This document shows, piece by piece, positions 1 to 11,119 of a stretch of DNA of 64,000 nt. Both the position numbers and the translations under genes were made by a program. The stretch is from Schistocerca nitens (taxonomy: Eukaryota > Arthropoda > Insecta > Orthoptera > Acrididae), in contig NC_064619.1 of assembly GCF_023898315.1 (NCBI RefSeq), positions 506,512,594 to 506,576,593 on the forward strand. Direction: 5' to 3'. The notes under the pieces are model-generated. The model made no database searches, was not told the origin of the DNA, and saw only the letters and a program-made list of their open reading frames with translations. The stretch's first letter is position 1; the number at the start of each line of letters is the position of its first letter.

Positions 1-529
1 TGCCGCCTCTCTTTCCGAGCTGCCGACGTGGTACCCGTGCTAAGCGGCCTGTATTATGCGCGACATAAAAAATAAGACTAGGTCTCATTTTCGGTATGAC
101 ACAGGAAACGGTCTGCGGATAAATATAAAGTCAGTCAGTAGAGGGGCGGTTCAGGACTGAATTAATTCGGAGGCCTTACTTGATAGCGTTTCTGATAATG
201 GCTTCATATTTGCCACCACGGTGGGGCCAAGGAAGAAGTATATTGCGTTCGCCATATGCCGCCACATAACCTTTTAGTACTCCAGCGAATAGGTTATTTA
301 AGGCTTAATACCAGTCTTCGCACCCGGGGTTACTGCCGGTTATAATTTGAACACGCTCTTGCTGCACAATACTGCGCGATTTACAGCGCTGTAAGCCCAA
401 AAATAAAATTAAAGGTGGTCTGTTTAGCTGCCTGCACTGCTTCCCTTCGCATTCTTTGTTACTATTTGTTTCTTTGTAGTAGCTGCAAAATAAAGTGTAT
501 GACAGAATTCTCACGTGCGGCCTGAGGCG
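1..529. other. unassigned sequence
   Basis: No repeat, RNA gene or credible coding region was recognised. The longest open frame (minus strand, about 305-538) has no family resemblance and ends inside the SINE that follows. Confidence 0.4.
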
Positions 530-705
530 TCTTGTCACGGATCGCGTGGCTTCCCCGTCGGAGGTTCGAGTCCTCCCTCGGGCATGGGTGTGTGTGGTGT
601 CCTTAGCGTTAAGTTAGTTAAATTCAGCAGTGCGTAAGCCTAGGGACCGATGATCTCAGCAGTTTGGTCCCATAGTCCTTACCACAAATTTCCAATTTTC
701 CAGAA
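530..705 (+). mobile_element. tRNA-derived SINE, family B, 5'-truncated
   Basis: A B-box-like GAGGTTCGAGTCCTCC stands at about 561-576. It is followed by the family-B body (ctcgggcatggg, then cctagggaccgatgat, then tttggtcccatag) and the 3' end 'accacaaatttccaatttt'. The A-box half of the tRNA-like head is mostly missing. The same family recurs on the minus strand at 9.04, 30.9, 35.3 and 48.0 kb. It is a non-autonomous pol III retroposon that presumably relies on a LINE for reverse transcription. Confidence 0.85.
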
Positions 706-1129
706 TTCTCAAAGTAAAGGATGACTTTTTTTCCAAACAGTTCAGTTGTTACATCCTAATAAACAGCATCTAAATGCCATTGTTCAGAAATGGTCTTTCA
801 AAGTAATTGAGAGGTAGGAAACGTTGAGGCAAACGCAATCGATTAAATGTTGTCGTTGACATTCGCTGTTGCAAATCGGGTCGTGTTCCTATCGGCTGCT
901 TCTTTGACGAGACTTAAGGACTAGTGATTCAATATCGCCAGACGTGTCACATATTCCTCAAAAGTTTCCTGCCAGGATGTTCGTTTCAGTAGTAGACAAC
1001 GAATTTGTTCTCTACGCGATGAGGTCTCATTTCGCTCTAGTGACGCCGTGAAAGACGGCCATTTTGGGGATACAGTTGATCGACTACGGTAACCTACCCT
1101 GTGGCTTCACCTTTATTTATTAGCATTTA
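706..1129. other. unassigned sequence
   Basis: AT-moderate sequence. No coding or repeat signal was recognised. Confidence 0.35.
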
Positions 1130-1347
1130 TAGGGTTTTGAACCTCAGTCGGTAGAAACGGAACCCTCTTAGCGTCACTTTCGTGTCCATCCGTCCGTCTG
1201 AGGACCTTTTCCTCATTAACGGGTAAAAGTATTAAAGTTGAAATTTATGTGACATATTTGAGTCGTTGGAACCTTGGAGATGTGAAGAAGACCCCTTTTT
1301 GTAACACATGGGTAGAAGTATCAAGTTGAAATTTATGTCAAATACTC
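1130..1347 (+). repeat. dispersed-repeat fragment with an internal imperfect direct repeat
   Basis: Two related segments, 1219-1262 and 1306-1348, share 'gggtaaaagtattaaagttg / gggtagaagtatcaagttg' followed by 'aaatttatgt'. They lie about 87 bp apart. The motif looks like a widespread arthropod repeat, but I cannot name the family. It abuts the left end of a Tc1-like fragment. Confidence 0.45.
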
Positions 1348-1690
1348 TAAACTGCCAAAGAAACTGCTCTAGGCATGAGTATTCAAATACAAATGTAAAT
1401 AGGCAGAATAGGGCGCTGCGCTCGGCAACGCCTATATACGACAACAAGCGTCTGGTGCAGTTGATAGAACGGCTACTGCTGCTAAAATGGCAGGTTATGA
1501 AGATTTAAGTGAATTTGAACGTGGTATTATAGTCGGCGCTCGAGCGATGGGACACACCATCTCCAAGGGAGCGATGAATTGGGAATTTTCCCGTACGACC
1601 ATTTCACGAGTGTACCGTGAATATCAGGAATCGGGTAAAACATCAAATCTCCGACATCGCTGTAGTCGGCTTGAATGGGGGGAGTTGATT
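1348..1690 (+). mobile_element. 5' end of a Tc1-like DNA transposon
   Basis: TA at 1348-1349 is followed by a TIR-like 'actgccaaagaaactgctc', then leader, then the start of a transposase frame. The 3' end of what looks like the same family, ending in a matching TIR ('ttctttggctcttcag' then tgta), lies at 5570-5700 in the same orientation. The two pieces do not overlap in content. They could be the ends of one element that lost its centre and gained 3.9 kb of other sequence, or two independent truncated copies. Confidence 0.7.
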
Positions 1691-1747
1691 CACAATCCCA
1701 GACAGCATTTCGACGGAAAGCGTAGCACTAGAGATCTGAAACGCTAG
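1487..1747 (+). pseudogene. Tc1-like transposase, N-terminal remnant
   Basis: The open frame starts MAGYEDLSEFERG. Its first 60 or so residues form a helix-turn-helix/homeodomain-like segment typical of Tc1 transposase N-termini: FERGIIVGARAMGHTISKGA, then SRTTISRVYREYQESGKTSN and LRHRC. In the intact protein this region binds the TIR. After about residue 63 the frame no longer resembles transposase and stops at 86 aa. All catalytic residues are absent, so the copy is dead. The ATG sits at the usual distance from the TIR. Confidence 0.8.
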
Positions 1748-1749
1748 TG

Positions 1750-4700
1750 TACATTTCTTACGACCTCAAGCAGCACATTATCTACTACTATTTGTGATCG
1801 TTCTCAATCAACTATCGCCTATAACCCAGTCGATATATCACCGAACTTCTGACATGGCATCGAGACAGAACGCGTTACAAACACTGGAGAAATATCTAGC
1901 GGTGTCGGCGTAAGGGATTTGAAAATACTGGTTTCCTTATCCGAATCACTTGAAAATTCGGTAATTTTATTTCGAGGTTGCGCCGTCAGTGACGTGTAAC
2001 GGCACTGTTGGTCTGATACTATACACTCTGGCGATCACCATCTATATTCAGTGTCAAGGCATTTGTCTGGAGAAAACCACTTCGTTCAGAGGTAATGCCA
2101 TAAGTAGATTTTTAAAGCGAGTATAACTTTTAACACGGATACTTGTGTGCACCTGTAGGACGAAGACCACTTGTGACTTGTGGTGGTAATGTGGTTGTGT
2201 TTTTTAACATCTGGCTGTTTGTAATAAGATCACGCCTCTCTTTCTAGGACACGTGGTACCATTCGCAAGGAAACTTATCAGACATGTCCACCAATTTCTA
2301 TTTCCAGAGCCACGGCCGTCAGCAGGGTGTATTTCTGATACTTTGCTCACTGTCGAATATCGTTCAACTGATACCGCAATCGTAACATTTAATTGTAAGT
2401 ATAGCGATCAAATATATATGTGACCGATTTCGTAGGTTGATTCTGTCTATGTGTGCTTAGCACGGCGGCGGCGGTGACCAGTGGCAGAAATGATTTACAT
2501 TTCCCACTAACGGCAAGAGCTGTCCGAATGGCCTGTTGCAACGCAGGGATGCAGTTGACTTAACCACATCATCCTCTAGACGGCCGAATAGCGAAGTAAT
2601 ACTTAGTATGTGTTGGACAGCTTTCGTGGTCACATGGAAATTTGAGAAGATTCAATATGGATATGTGTCTGCGCTGGACCGTTATTTCCTCCCATGTAAA
2701 TTGTCCGATTGACTACTTCTTCACATTTCCCGACTTTATTGGGTTGAGAGAAGATCGGTTGTGGTGTGTGTTGAGTGCATCTAGCAGGTGAAAGACGGGT
2801 GGAGGACATGTTTGCTGGTTCTCTTGACATTAGCAATACCTTAATTGACTTTGTAGATTACAGTGATGATTTGGAATCTGCAATATTACCGACCTCGGTA
2901 TTAGCGAGTGGAAATATCAGTTTTGCCTATTGTTTTCGAGTTTTCACGTAAGGTCTTCGCAGACGGGATACGTTTCTCAGTCGAACGTAACAAACCATAC
3001 CGATTTTGCTCATAAAACTAAATGAAAATGGACTTTGTCTATTTTTGTGGAAAGAGGACATTTATTATCATCGCAAATGTTTGTTTTCTTTTTTTAGTAG
3101 TTACTTTATTATAGGAGTTTAGTTGATGTTAAATAATCCAGCGCAAAACGGCGGGTGAGTTCTGTACGAGAACATGGCTCTCACCTCGGTGCCTGCTGGA
3201 TCGTCCTACGTCATGTGAAACAAAAGTGTTTTCCATCGCAGAACGAGAGGCCTACTGGAGGCATTGTGGACCTGTCTAGTCTGTGGTAGCTCGTCGCTGC
3301 AGCGGTGCCTCCTAACAATTAGGAGCAGCTGTGCCACTATACTTTAGACAACCAAGATGCATTTGGGAAAGCCACCCTTTTATCTTCTACCTGCTTTTGT
3401 GTTGGCAAAGGACCATCACCTGAAGGCGGATAGCAGCCAACACGTGTAGTTCCCTCCCTCAATCCATCCATCCACAGGTGGAGAGATGGCATCGATTTTC
3501 GGCAGTTTGTGATTGTAGATCGAGGAGAATGCACATTCAACTACCAGCCCCTCTGCAGTCCTTTAGGTCAACGATTTTCCCCAGTACATTTGCGGCATTA
3601 TGACCCATTCAATACGAGTGCTTGTTTTTTTAATGACAATTCCAAAGTGTAAATAGAACTGTGACTCATTTTTTCCATAGCGTGTATTGACTTCGGTTAG
3701 CTGCGCTGCAGGGTGATTTTTAGTAGATCTGTATAGTGAATTCTGGCGTCAAACAGCTATAGAGGCTGTATGTTTGCAGGTAACACAATTTTTTAAACTC
3801 CTCTCTGTCCAACATCAGCATCAAGTCACTTGAATGTATTTCCCACCAATAAGAATAAAGATGGTACCTTACACCTCAGCCTTCTCCCCCCTAGCTTGTA
3901 GGTGTAGGGTAGAGTTTGAGTGTTTCTCTCACTGGTTTAGAGTGGTATTGTGAAATTTTTCCCCGGCAGGATGACACCTGTTGTATGGTATTGTCAGTTT
4001 TTGCGGCGTATTGTGCTTTTTTACTATACTTGGGTAGCGCTATGCATATAGTTGTGCAATTAGGTCCGATCTTTGTGATTAATTAGGTAATTAGAATCGA
4101 TATTTGAGTCAATTTCCCAACCAAAATAAATGAAGTACACTAAGCTAACCTTCCTCTCCCGCATCTGGACAGTTTCCATGCATTAAAGGGTGCACTTAGG
4201 CTTTCCATCCAGTAGAATCAGGGTTGGAGTCACTGATACATTGCGTTTTTTGCGTGCACTGAGTGTTTGTGCGCTGCATTATTTTTGGGTGTTTATTCGT
4301 TGTGAGCATGTTTGCATAGCATTATTTCGGTGATCTATGAGTATTTTGCACGTGTGTATGCTGTGTACTATTTCGGTAATTTACGAGTTGTTTGCATCTC
4401 TGCACATCAGTGTACTGCATTGTATATGACTAGTTTCCAGGTCTGTAAACTGTGTTTTCTACCAGCATGATAAATAAACTAGGTGAAATCCGTCCCTAAA
4501 TAAATTGTTCCAAAAATAAATAAAATACACTTCTTTCTCTCTCCAGCAGCCCAGAACAGACTGATTCCTTTTCCCACCCGCCGGGGGGATGAGGAGGCTG
4601 GGGCACATGTGCCTGAGAAAAACATATGATGGCATCATGCTGCTGTGTTCCTGTGGACTGAAATGCATGATCACATGACCTATCACAGTGCCCTCTAGCT

Positions 4701-5110
4701 GTGAACTCGCAAACTAGCTTAGTTCTTTGGTTTGGTGGATCAGAGGCAGTTGTCTGTTGTGTTGTGGGAGCTTATACATAGGTTTTAGAAATGACAGACA
4801 ATTCCAGCAGAGACAGATGTTTCTATGCATTGTTTAATGCATCTTTAATGCAAAGCATTTATTTGCAGGACCGTATTCTTCCTCTTCTTATGTTCAAGCG
4901 TTAATGCTCGCTTCATTCTTCATGCAGCGAGCTGTGGATGCACTCCTCGGCTGAATCAGTACATGTAATACAGCTATTAAAACTCCCCCTGTCTGGCACC
5001 AACATCTCGCTAATTGAACACATGCTCCTTCCGCACAAACAGCTCAACAAGCACTGATATCTCGGCCCCTTGTGGTGGTAACACTAAGCCACGAATGCTG
5101 TAGGTAGATA
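1750..5110. other. unassigned sequence between two Tc1 ends
   Basis: 3.4 kb in which I recognise no gene or named repeat. It includes GC-richer patches near 2460-2560, 3150-3340 and 4560-4600, and TG-rich runs near 4260-4430. Open frames are short and unrelated to known families. It could be inserted mobile DNA of unknown type or old flanking DNA. Confidence 0.35.
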
Positions 5111-5115
5111 ATAAA

Positions 5116-5160
5116 TTTGAACAAATTTAAACAAATTTATACAAATTTAAACAAATTATA
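5116..5160. repeat. AT-rich simple repeat
   Basis: An imperfect tandem array of a 10-bp unit close to 'aaatttaaac' gives about four copies. It directly precedes a stretch with repeated 'ccgccaaaa..' words. Confidence 0.7.
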
Positions 5161-5428
5161 TTCGAATTGAATGACATCTTGAGCAGTCTCTAGTGGGAGC
5201 AACGCCATATTAACTCCCTTCAGCTGCAGGAGTAAGTTCTTCGAGCAAAATTCCCTCCAAAATTCGAAATTACCGCCCAGTTTCCAAGAGGATGACGCAC
5301 CATCATGCAAAACAGTCCGAAAAATGGGGGGCAGGGGTCCCATAGAAGCACATAATTCAATTTCCCGCCAAAATTGAAACTTCCCACCAGTGGTTATGGC
5401 AGAGGGGCTTGGCACTTTCCCGCCAAAA

Positions 5429-5520
5429 GCCGCCATCTTGGATAATGGTACTTTCGTCATCAGCTGACGTCACGGCCGCCATGTTGGATAACGGTACTCG
5501 CGTCATCAGCTGACATCACG
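5429..5520 (+). repeat. two-copy 46-bp tandem repeat
   Basis: Units at 5429-5474 and 5475-5520 begin 'gccgccat(c/g)ttggataa' and end 'atcagctgac(g/a)tcacg', with few mismatches. Each holds a CRE-like TGACGTCAC or TGACATCAC. The function is unknown. Confidence 0.8.
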
Positions 5521-5569
5521 GCCGAGTCAGAGTGGGGCACCCCCTTGTTACACTGCTTTCAAGGATCCA

Positions 5570-5698
5570 AGGATTCCCTCCAGCACTACTTCAGACATTA
5601 GCCAAGTCCATGCCACGTCGTGTTACGGAACTTCTGCGTGCTCACAGGGGCCCTACACAGTATTATACAGGTGAACCAGTTTCTTTGGCTCTTCAGTG
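5570..5698 (+). mobile_element. 3' end of a Tc1-like DNA transposon
   Basis: The reading frame from about 5574 gives PPALLQTLAKSMPRRVTELL, then RAHRGPTQY. This is the typical C-terminus of a Tc1 transposase (family pattern SMPRR then RGGPT). The sequence ends in 'ttctttggctcttcagtg' followed by TA at 5699-5700, as expected for the right TIR and target duplication. See the partner left end at 1348. Confidence 0.8.
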
Positions 5699-5844
5699 TA
5701 TTAAGGGCCACGGCCTCTTGGCGCTGTAAATGATTTAAGCTCCTAAGTCAGTGCAGTCAAAAGAAAGGGCCATATGCCATACACAGTTTCGTACTTGTGG
5801 ATTCACTCATCACAACCTGTAGATGTACTATGCATATAGATGTC

Positions 5845-6135
5845 GGACTTGGTGGTCTAACGGTAAAGCGCGTGTGTCGAAACCGTTAGGTCACCAATAT
5901 GTGTCGGACCACGGATTTTCAGAATTAGTTCTAACCCATCGCTCACTCTCTTCGTTTCCAGGAGTTGCCAGAAACAAAAAGTGGTTCCGATTCCACATTA
6001 AACTATTTCTCCTTTCCTCCGTTGGAGAACAGTGGTAGCTCGGCTACACCCAAGTCGCCGAAGTGGCGTCCAATAGCAAGACTTGCACCAGGGCATCCAA
6101 CTACACAAATTACTATTATTATCTATATACAATAT
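5845..6135 (+). mobile_element. tRNA-derived SINE with (ATT)n-like tail
   Basis: The head 'ggtggtctaacggtaaagcg' resembles a tRNA A-box arm. The B-box side is degraded. The body continues through 'gaacagtggtagctcggcta', 'gtcgccgaagtggcgtccaa' and 'ctacacaaattactattatt'. It is distinct from SINE families A and B in this window. The target duplication is unclear. Confidence 0.65.
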
Positions 6136-7018
6136 TGTAAAAGTGTGCGTAAATCTCAGAGGACGTCTCCCACTCGTACATGTCCGACTTTTTAAATTAA
6201 CGCATTTTTTACAAGTACAGAATCGTAATAAAGTTCGTTAGAGACGCTGCAAGTCAAGGAGATATAAATGGAACATTCAACACTATCGGTGAATGCTTCT
6301 TGGTAAATGGCCCACGTCTATACATATTATTGTCCCATACTACCATTTTGTGTGTGTATGTTATGCCTAATCTCAGGGACTGCTGTAGGGCTTTTGATAC
6401 GATTTTCTCAAATAGACTGATTCATGAGGAAATTTTGTGTATATCAGCGCATAATGTGAACTGGTTGTTGAGCTGTAGACGCTTAGTGCTACCCATGCGA
6501 AGTCGGGGCGTGTCGACTGAATTATGTAAGTCATTCGTTCTGTACGAGGCAAAATGTGTAATAACGAAAAATAATAGAGCACCAGAGTAAGGCAAAATGT
6601 CAGACTCAATGTCCAAAATTCAAATTAGAGCGTACTGATTACAGCTTAAACTGGAAGTCAGATATTATAGAGTTACGCCCAAGTCAAGCAACGTATTCTC
6701 AACGTGTAATTATTGATTATGTTGATGAAGCAGTCAGAAGATCGACTTACACTGCATAGTTCCATGTTTTAACATCACATAGAATACTTTTGGCTGGTAA
6801 TTTCAGACAGACACACAAATCATTCATTGGACAGAAACTTGCTTTGTCAATAATATTCTCGAACCTCGTGTAGGCCGCTAGGCATACTAACCAACAACCT
6901 CACAATATATTTTCTCTTTCGGGGTGTGAATCTGACAACAATTTGGAAAGAACAGCATTCATAAACATATCAGTTGGTACAAAACAGCCTCCGGTATCCA
7001 AATTTTAACCTCATTGTT
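6136..7018. other. unassigned sequence
   Basis: AT-rich sequence with no recognised repeat or gene. Short frames on both strands around 6300-6616 overlap each other and show no family resemblance. Confidence 0.35.
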
Positions 7019-7030
7019 GCACAGAGAGGA

Positions 7031-7233
7031 AAAAAAAATGGTTCAAATGGCTCTGAGCACTATGCGACTTAACTTCTGAGGTCATCAGTCGCCTAGAACT
7101 TAGAACTAATTAAACCTAAATAACCTAAGGACATCACACACATCCATGCCCGAGGCAGGATTCGAACCTGCGACCGTAGCGGTCGCTCGGCTCCAGACTG
7201 TAGCGCCTAGAACCGCACGGCCACTCCGGCCGG
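7031..7233 (-). mobile_element. SINE family A, full length
   Basis: The minus strand reads a tRNA-like head (A-box arm, then B-box GGTTCGAATCC near 7160), the shared body, and the tail complementary to 'aatggttcaaatggctctga'. A 12-bp target duplication, GCACAGAGAGGA (7019-7030) against GCACAGAAAGGA (7234-7245), proves retroposition. Confidence 0.95.
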
Positions 7234-7641
7234 CGCACAGAAAGGAGCAAAGAATGCATTCATAAAAACATCCGACTCCCTTCCTTGTGTGCTAAAGGGG
7301 CTGCCAAAAGACAAATTTAAAATAAAATTAATTGAGAAATCTTTCTGTTTAACAGGTAAATTTATTGAAGTTTATTAAAGTTTAATGTAGATAAGAATTA
7401 AAGTGAAAATCCAATTACGTAAAGGGCCACCAGGAAGCAGTGTTTTCGTTTATAAAATACATAATAATTGTACTCCTATTGATACAAACGACTTGCCGAG
7501 TGTTTTATTGATTCTTAAAGTATTGTCAAAACCTTAAATTGGTATCATCAGTGCTGGGTTCAATTAACTGTCCACTTCTCTCCGCAAGAGAACGCGTAAT
7601 TGTTTCGACGTAATTGGAAACAGTCTTGCTTTCGCCACATT
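7234..7641. other. unassigned spacer between two SINEs
   Basis: About 400 bp of AT-rich sequence without a recognised feature. Confidence 0.4.
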
Positions 7642-7652
7642 ACTCCTAGGTA

Positions 7653-7854
7653 GGCCGGCCGCGGTGGTCTCGCGGTTCTAGGCGCGCAGTCAGGAACCGT
7701 GCGACTGCTACGGTCGCAGGTTCGAATCCTGCCTCGGGCATGGATGTGTGTGATGTCCTTAGGTTAGTTAGGTTTAAGTAGTTCTAAGTTCTAGGGGACT
7801 GATGACCACAGCAGTTGAGTCCCATAGTGCTCAGAGCCATTTGAACCATTTTGA
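7653..7854 (+). mobile_element. SINE family A, full length
   Basis: It has a 'ggccggccgcggtgg' start, the B-box GGTTCGAATCC near 7720, and the common body and tail. An 11-bp target duplication ACTCCTAGGTA is exact at 7642-7652 and 7855-7865. Together with the opposite-strand SINE at 7.03 kb it makes an inverted pair about 400 bp apart. Confidence 0.95.
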
Positions 7855-7865
7855 ACTCCTAGGTA

Positions 7866-9029
7866 TATCTCCACCTCATTCTAATTATCTAGTTTTTCAG
7901 TAGTAGAATTTCACAACATATTAGCACGAATCGACTCATATTTTTGACAATGAGCACTATGAAATGAGGTACAGAACATTCAAATAAACAATAAAACAGT
8001 TCGTTTCATTTCTCACACAACTTAGTTGGTGCAGTAGGTTTCATAGAAGCTTACGACCTCCAGTCACTAGTTAATATTGTTCCTCGTTCCAGTCCGACGT
8101 TGTTTCTTTATTTTTTGGCTCTCTTCATCTTCCCTATAATAACTGTGGTTGTTTGACAAGAAGTTCACCAACGGTAGTCCCACAATCGACTTCATGGACG
8201 CTTATCTACATGCTTGAGTACTATTCGTGGTGCTCTAAATCTACGATCAGTCGAGGTACAAGCGTAAAATGGGATGTGCATAGAATGAATACATAGTAAT
8301 TCAGCGCTCAATGTTTATGTTTCAAATTTTAAGCTACCCAACAACGCATCAGAGGTGAACACTCGTAACGAGTAGTCGCAAGGTGGCATCGCAACGTTAG
8401 TCGTCTCCATTCTTCGTGAGACAAAGAACTGCATTTGTCCGCGGAGGCAGAGTGGATGTTTGTGCACAAATGCTAATCTCCCAGCCCGGTTTCCAACGTC
8501 CGGCGTTAAATCTCAACCCCACCCTCTCCCCGCTCGGCAGGATTTTGTAGAGAAAGGAAGCGGGGGGCTGTTAGGAGTGATTCATCTGCTTGGTGGGGAC
8601 CGACGTCCGACATTAAGCCTTCCGCTCCATCGGCTTTCCAACGAGAGCTCTGCCGGCGCACAGTTTCACTCTATTTCTTATATTTGCATTCACACACTTA
8701 CATGAAACACTGACGTTGCTTAACGTATAACATACGACTGTTCTCCCGCTCTATCCTTTGTCCGCCATAACGCTTTATTATACAGGTCAGTAACAGGAAG
8801 TGGTTACTACCTGTTCTTTAAAATAAATAAATAAATAAATTCAGATGTTATGTAAATGGTCAGTAATGTCTTAGATACGACGAATTTTATACTGTGTATA
8901 AATATTTCAATAGTATTTTTGTAACTGATATTTTCCGGCGTAATATTCCTGTCTGATTGACTCTCACGTTAAGCGAGCTGCAGCCGTCCTTACACAGGAT
9001 GAGGATGCATTACTGGACGATGAACTGGT
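7866..9029. other. unassigned sequence
   Basis: No gene recognised. A GC-richer patch lies at about 8400-8680. Its 81-codon plus-strand frame (8460-8705) lacks any recognisable motif. A short (aaat)n run lies at about 8822-8841. Confidence 0.35.
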
Positions 9030-9040
9030 TGGGTTTTGTG

Positions 9041-9250
9041 GAAATTTGGAAATTTGTGGTTAGTTCCTGTGGGACCAAACTGCTAAGATCAGTGGTCCCT
9101 AGGTTTACACACTACTTAATCTAGCTTAAATTAACACACTAACGGCAACACACACACACCCGTGCCCGAGGGAGGACTCGAACCTCCGACGGGGGTAGCC
9201 GCGCGAACCGTGGCAAGGCGCCCCAAGACTGCACGGTTATCCCGCGTGGC
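9041..9250 (-). mobile_element. SINE family B, near full length
   Basis: The complement of the tRNA-like head lies at about 9170-9250 ('gaggactcgaacctccgac'), with an (AC)n-like stretch and the 3' end 'ggaaatttggaaatttgtgg'. The exact 11-bp target duplication TGGGTTTTGTG is at 9030-9040 and 9251-9261. Confidence 0.95.
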
Positions 9251-9261
9251 TGGGTTTTGTG

Positions 9262-9794
9262 ACTTCACAGCGTCGAATTATATGTAGAGTGAAACACTGA
9301 ATAAGCCAAGTAAGATTTTTGTTTCGTGGAGAGGAAAGTGGTCAGTTACATGCAAGATGTCATTCTATTTCACAAACAAAATTTCGAAGACTCCATATTG
9401 GATTTCGTCGTTTACAGTTGAATCTCATATTTGGAAGATTTTATAACATAACTTAGTCCTATGAATATGTGACGTTTCAAAGCGCCAGTACTTTGAAGAT
9501 CTCTCGAAAACATGTCGACATTGGTACGACTCCTTGTAATAAAATGACGGGAAGCATTATATTGATGGTTAATTAATTTTCGTATTTGTCATTGTAGCTC
9601 GTGCGCTTTGAAACCTAGACTCTGAAGTTCGCCCTTGGAGGGTTCTATCCATAATGCTACAAACATTCTACTTGGGCAGAGATTTGATGACCTTGTTGAC
9701 CAAGCTAAGGTTTCTCAAGTACTAAGAAGGTAGAAGAAACTCTCGCCATGTGCGTACGAGCACTGTGTTGCTGAAATGTAAGCTCAGGATGCCT
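9262..9794. other. unassigned sequence
   Basis: No feature recognised before the first Tc1-like fragment. Confidence 0.4.
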
Positions 9795-10058
9795 TGTCAT
9801 GATGGGAAACAAAACGGGGCGTAGAATACGGTCGACGTGCCGCACTGCTGTAAGATAGCCGCAGATGACAACCAGATGCGTCCTGCTGTGAAATGATATG
9901 GCCCCTCAGACCACAACACTCGTGCTTGTCACGCCATATGGCGGGCGACTGTGGGTTGGTACCCCACTGCTGCCCGGGGCGTCCTCAGACAGGCCTTCGC
10001 TGGGCATCGGGGCTCATTTCGAAGCGGAACTCATCACTGAAGACAATTCTACTCCGGT
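9795..10058 (-). mobile_element. Tc1-like transposon fragment, inverted copy
   Basis: The minus strand encodes RIVFSDEFRFE (about 10020-10055), matching the first catalytic Asp context of Tc1 transposases (VFSDESRF). It runs on into sequence matching the part after the WG.ISY motif. It is immediately followed by a plus-strand piece of the same family, so the two copies are head to head. Confidence 0.75.
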
Positions 10059-10062
10059 CGGG

Positions 10063-10219
10063 GATGTGTCTGGATGTCTTGAGATGGACCAGGAGAGCGA
10101 TGGGATACCGATATGTCACCCGTCTTATGGCCGAACAACCAGGAGTGATGGTCTGGGATGCCACTTCTTCTGATACTAGGACCCCTTTGTTTGTTACTCA
10201 AGGCACCTCTAGAGCACAG
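10063..10219 (+). mobile_element. Tc1-like transposon, first part of a split copy
   Basis: The plus strand reads QPGVMVWDATSSDTRTPLFV, the family's conserved 'GVMVWGAISY' segment, with G replaced by D. The copy is interrupted at about 10219 by a minus-strand LINE and resumes at about 13053. Confidence 0.8.
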
Positions 10220-10336
10220 AGATTTTTTTTTTTACACATCGCTCTTCTGACTGGTTTGATGCGGCCCGCCACGCATTCCTCTCCTGCGCCAATCTTCTCA
10301 TCTCAGAGTAACAATTGCACTCTTCGTCGTCAAGTA

Positions 10337-11119
10337 CCGGGTGACCAAAAAGTCAGGAACAATGTAGATAGAGAGGTACAAATTGACACACATATTTGGA
10401 ATGACACGGGGTTTTATTAGAACCAAAATAATACGAAAGTTCAAAAAATGTCCGACAGATGGCGCTTCATCTGATCAGAATAGCAAAAACTAGCATAACA
10501 AAGTAAGACAAAGAAAAGATGATGTTCTTTATAGGAAATGCTCAATGTGTCCACCATCATTCCTCAACAATAGCTGTAGTCGAGGAATAATGTTGTGAAC
10601 AGCACTGTAAAGCATGTCCGGAGTTATGGTGAAGCGTTGGCGTCGGATGTTGTCTTTCAGCATCCCTAGAGATGTCGGTTGATCACGATACACTTGCGAC
10701 TTCAGGTAACCCCAAAGCCAGTAATCGCACTGACTGAGGTCTGGGGACCTGGAAGGCCAAGCATGACGAAAGTGGCGGCTGAGCACACGATCATCACCAA
10801 ACGACGCGCGCAAGAGATCTTTCACGCGTCTAGCAATATGGGGTGGAGCACCATCCTGCATAAACATTGTACGTTCCAGCAAGTGTTTATCAGACAGGCT
10901 GGGGATGATGCGATTCTGTAACATATCGGCGTACCTCTCTCCCGTCACGGTAGCAGTTTTGCTGTCCAGCGCCGTCTGTCGGACATTTTGTGAACTTTTT
11001 TTTCTTTCTAATAAAACCCCATGTCATTCCAAGCACGTGTGTCAATTTTTACCTCTCTATCTACATTATTCTGTGGTTTGTTAAGTTTTCAAATTTATAC
11101 TGACTTTTTGATCACCCGG
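10337..11119 (-). mobile_element. mariner-like element, internally deleted (783 bp)
   Basis: The ends ccgggtgaccaaaaagtca and tgactttttgatcacccgg are inverted copies (one mismatch), flanked by TA at 10335-10336 and 11120-11121. The inverted similarity continues about 100 bp inwards ('tagatagagaggta', 'attgacacac', 'ggaatgacac'). It lies inside the LINE and splits it cleanly. A second copy is at 45415-46077. Confidence 0.9.
10529..10948 (-). pseudogene. mariner-like transposase, C-terminal half
   Basis: 139 codons from MTGERYADMLQ to GGHIEHFL. It contains FMQDGAPPHIARRVKDLL (second catalytic Asp) and SPDLSQCDYWLWGYLKS (third acidic residue, an Asp, in the C-D-Y-W-L-W-G context). There are 42 residues between these two Asp residues, longer than the 34 of classical mariner. 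The N-terminal DNA-binding domain and the first Asp are missing, so this copy could move only with transposase supplied in trans. Confidence 0.85.

Noticed and set aside
7140-7215. tRNA gene (tRNA-like head)
   Set aside because: All tRNA-like segments here are joined to SINE bodies, are flanked by target duplications, and have mismatched stems. None qualifies as a tRNA gene.
8460-8705. Small protein gene
   Set aside because: No family motif, no splice or start context, and composition explains the open frame.
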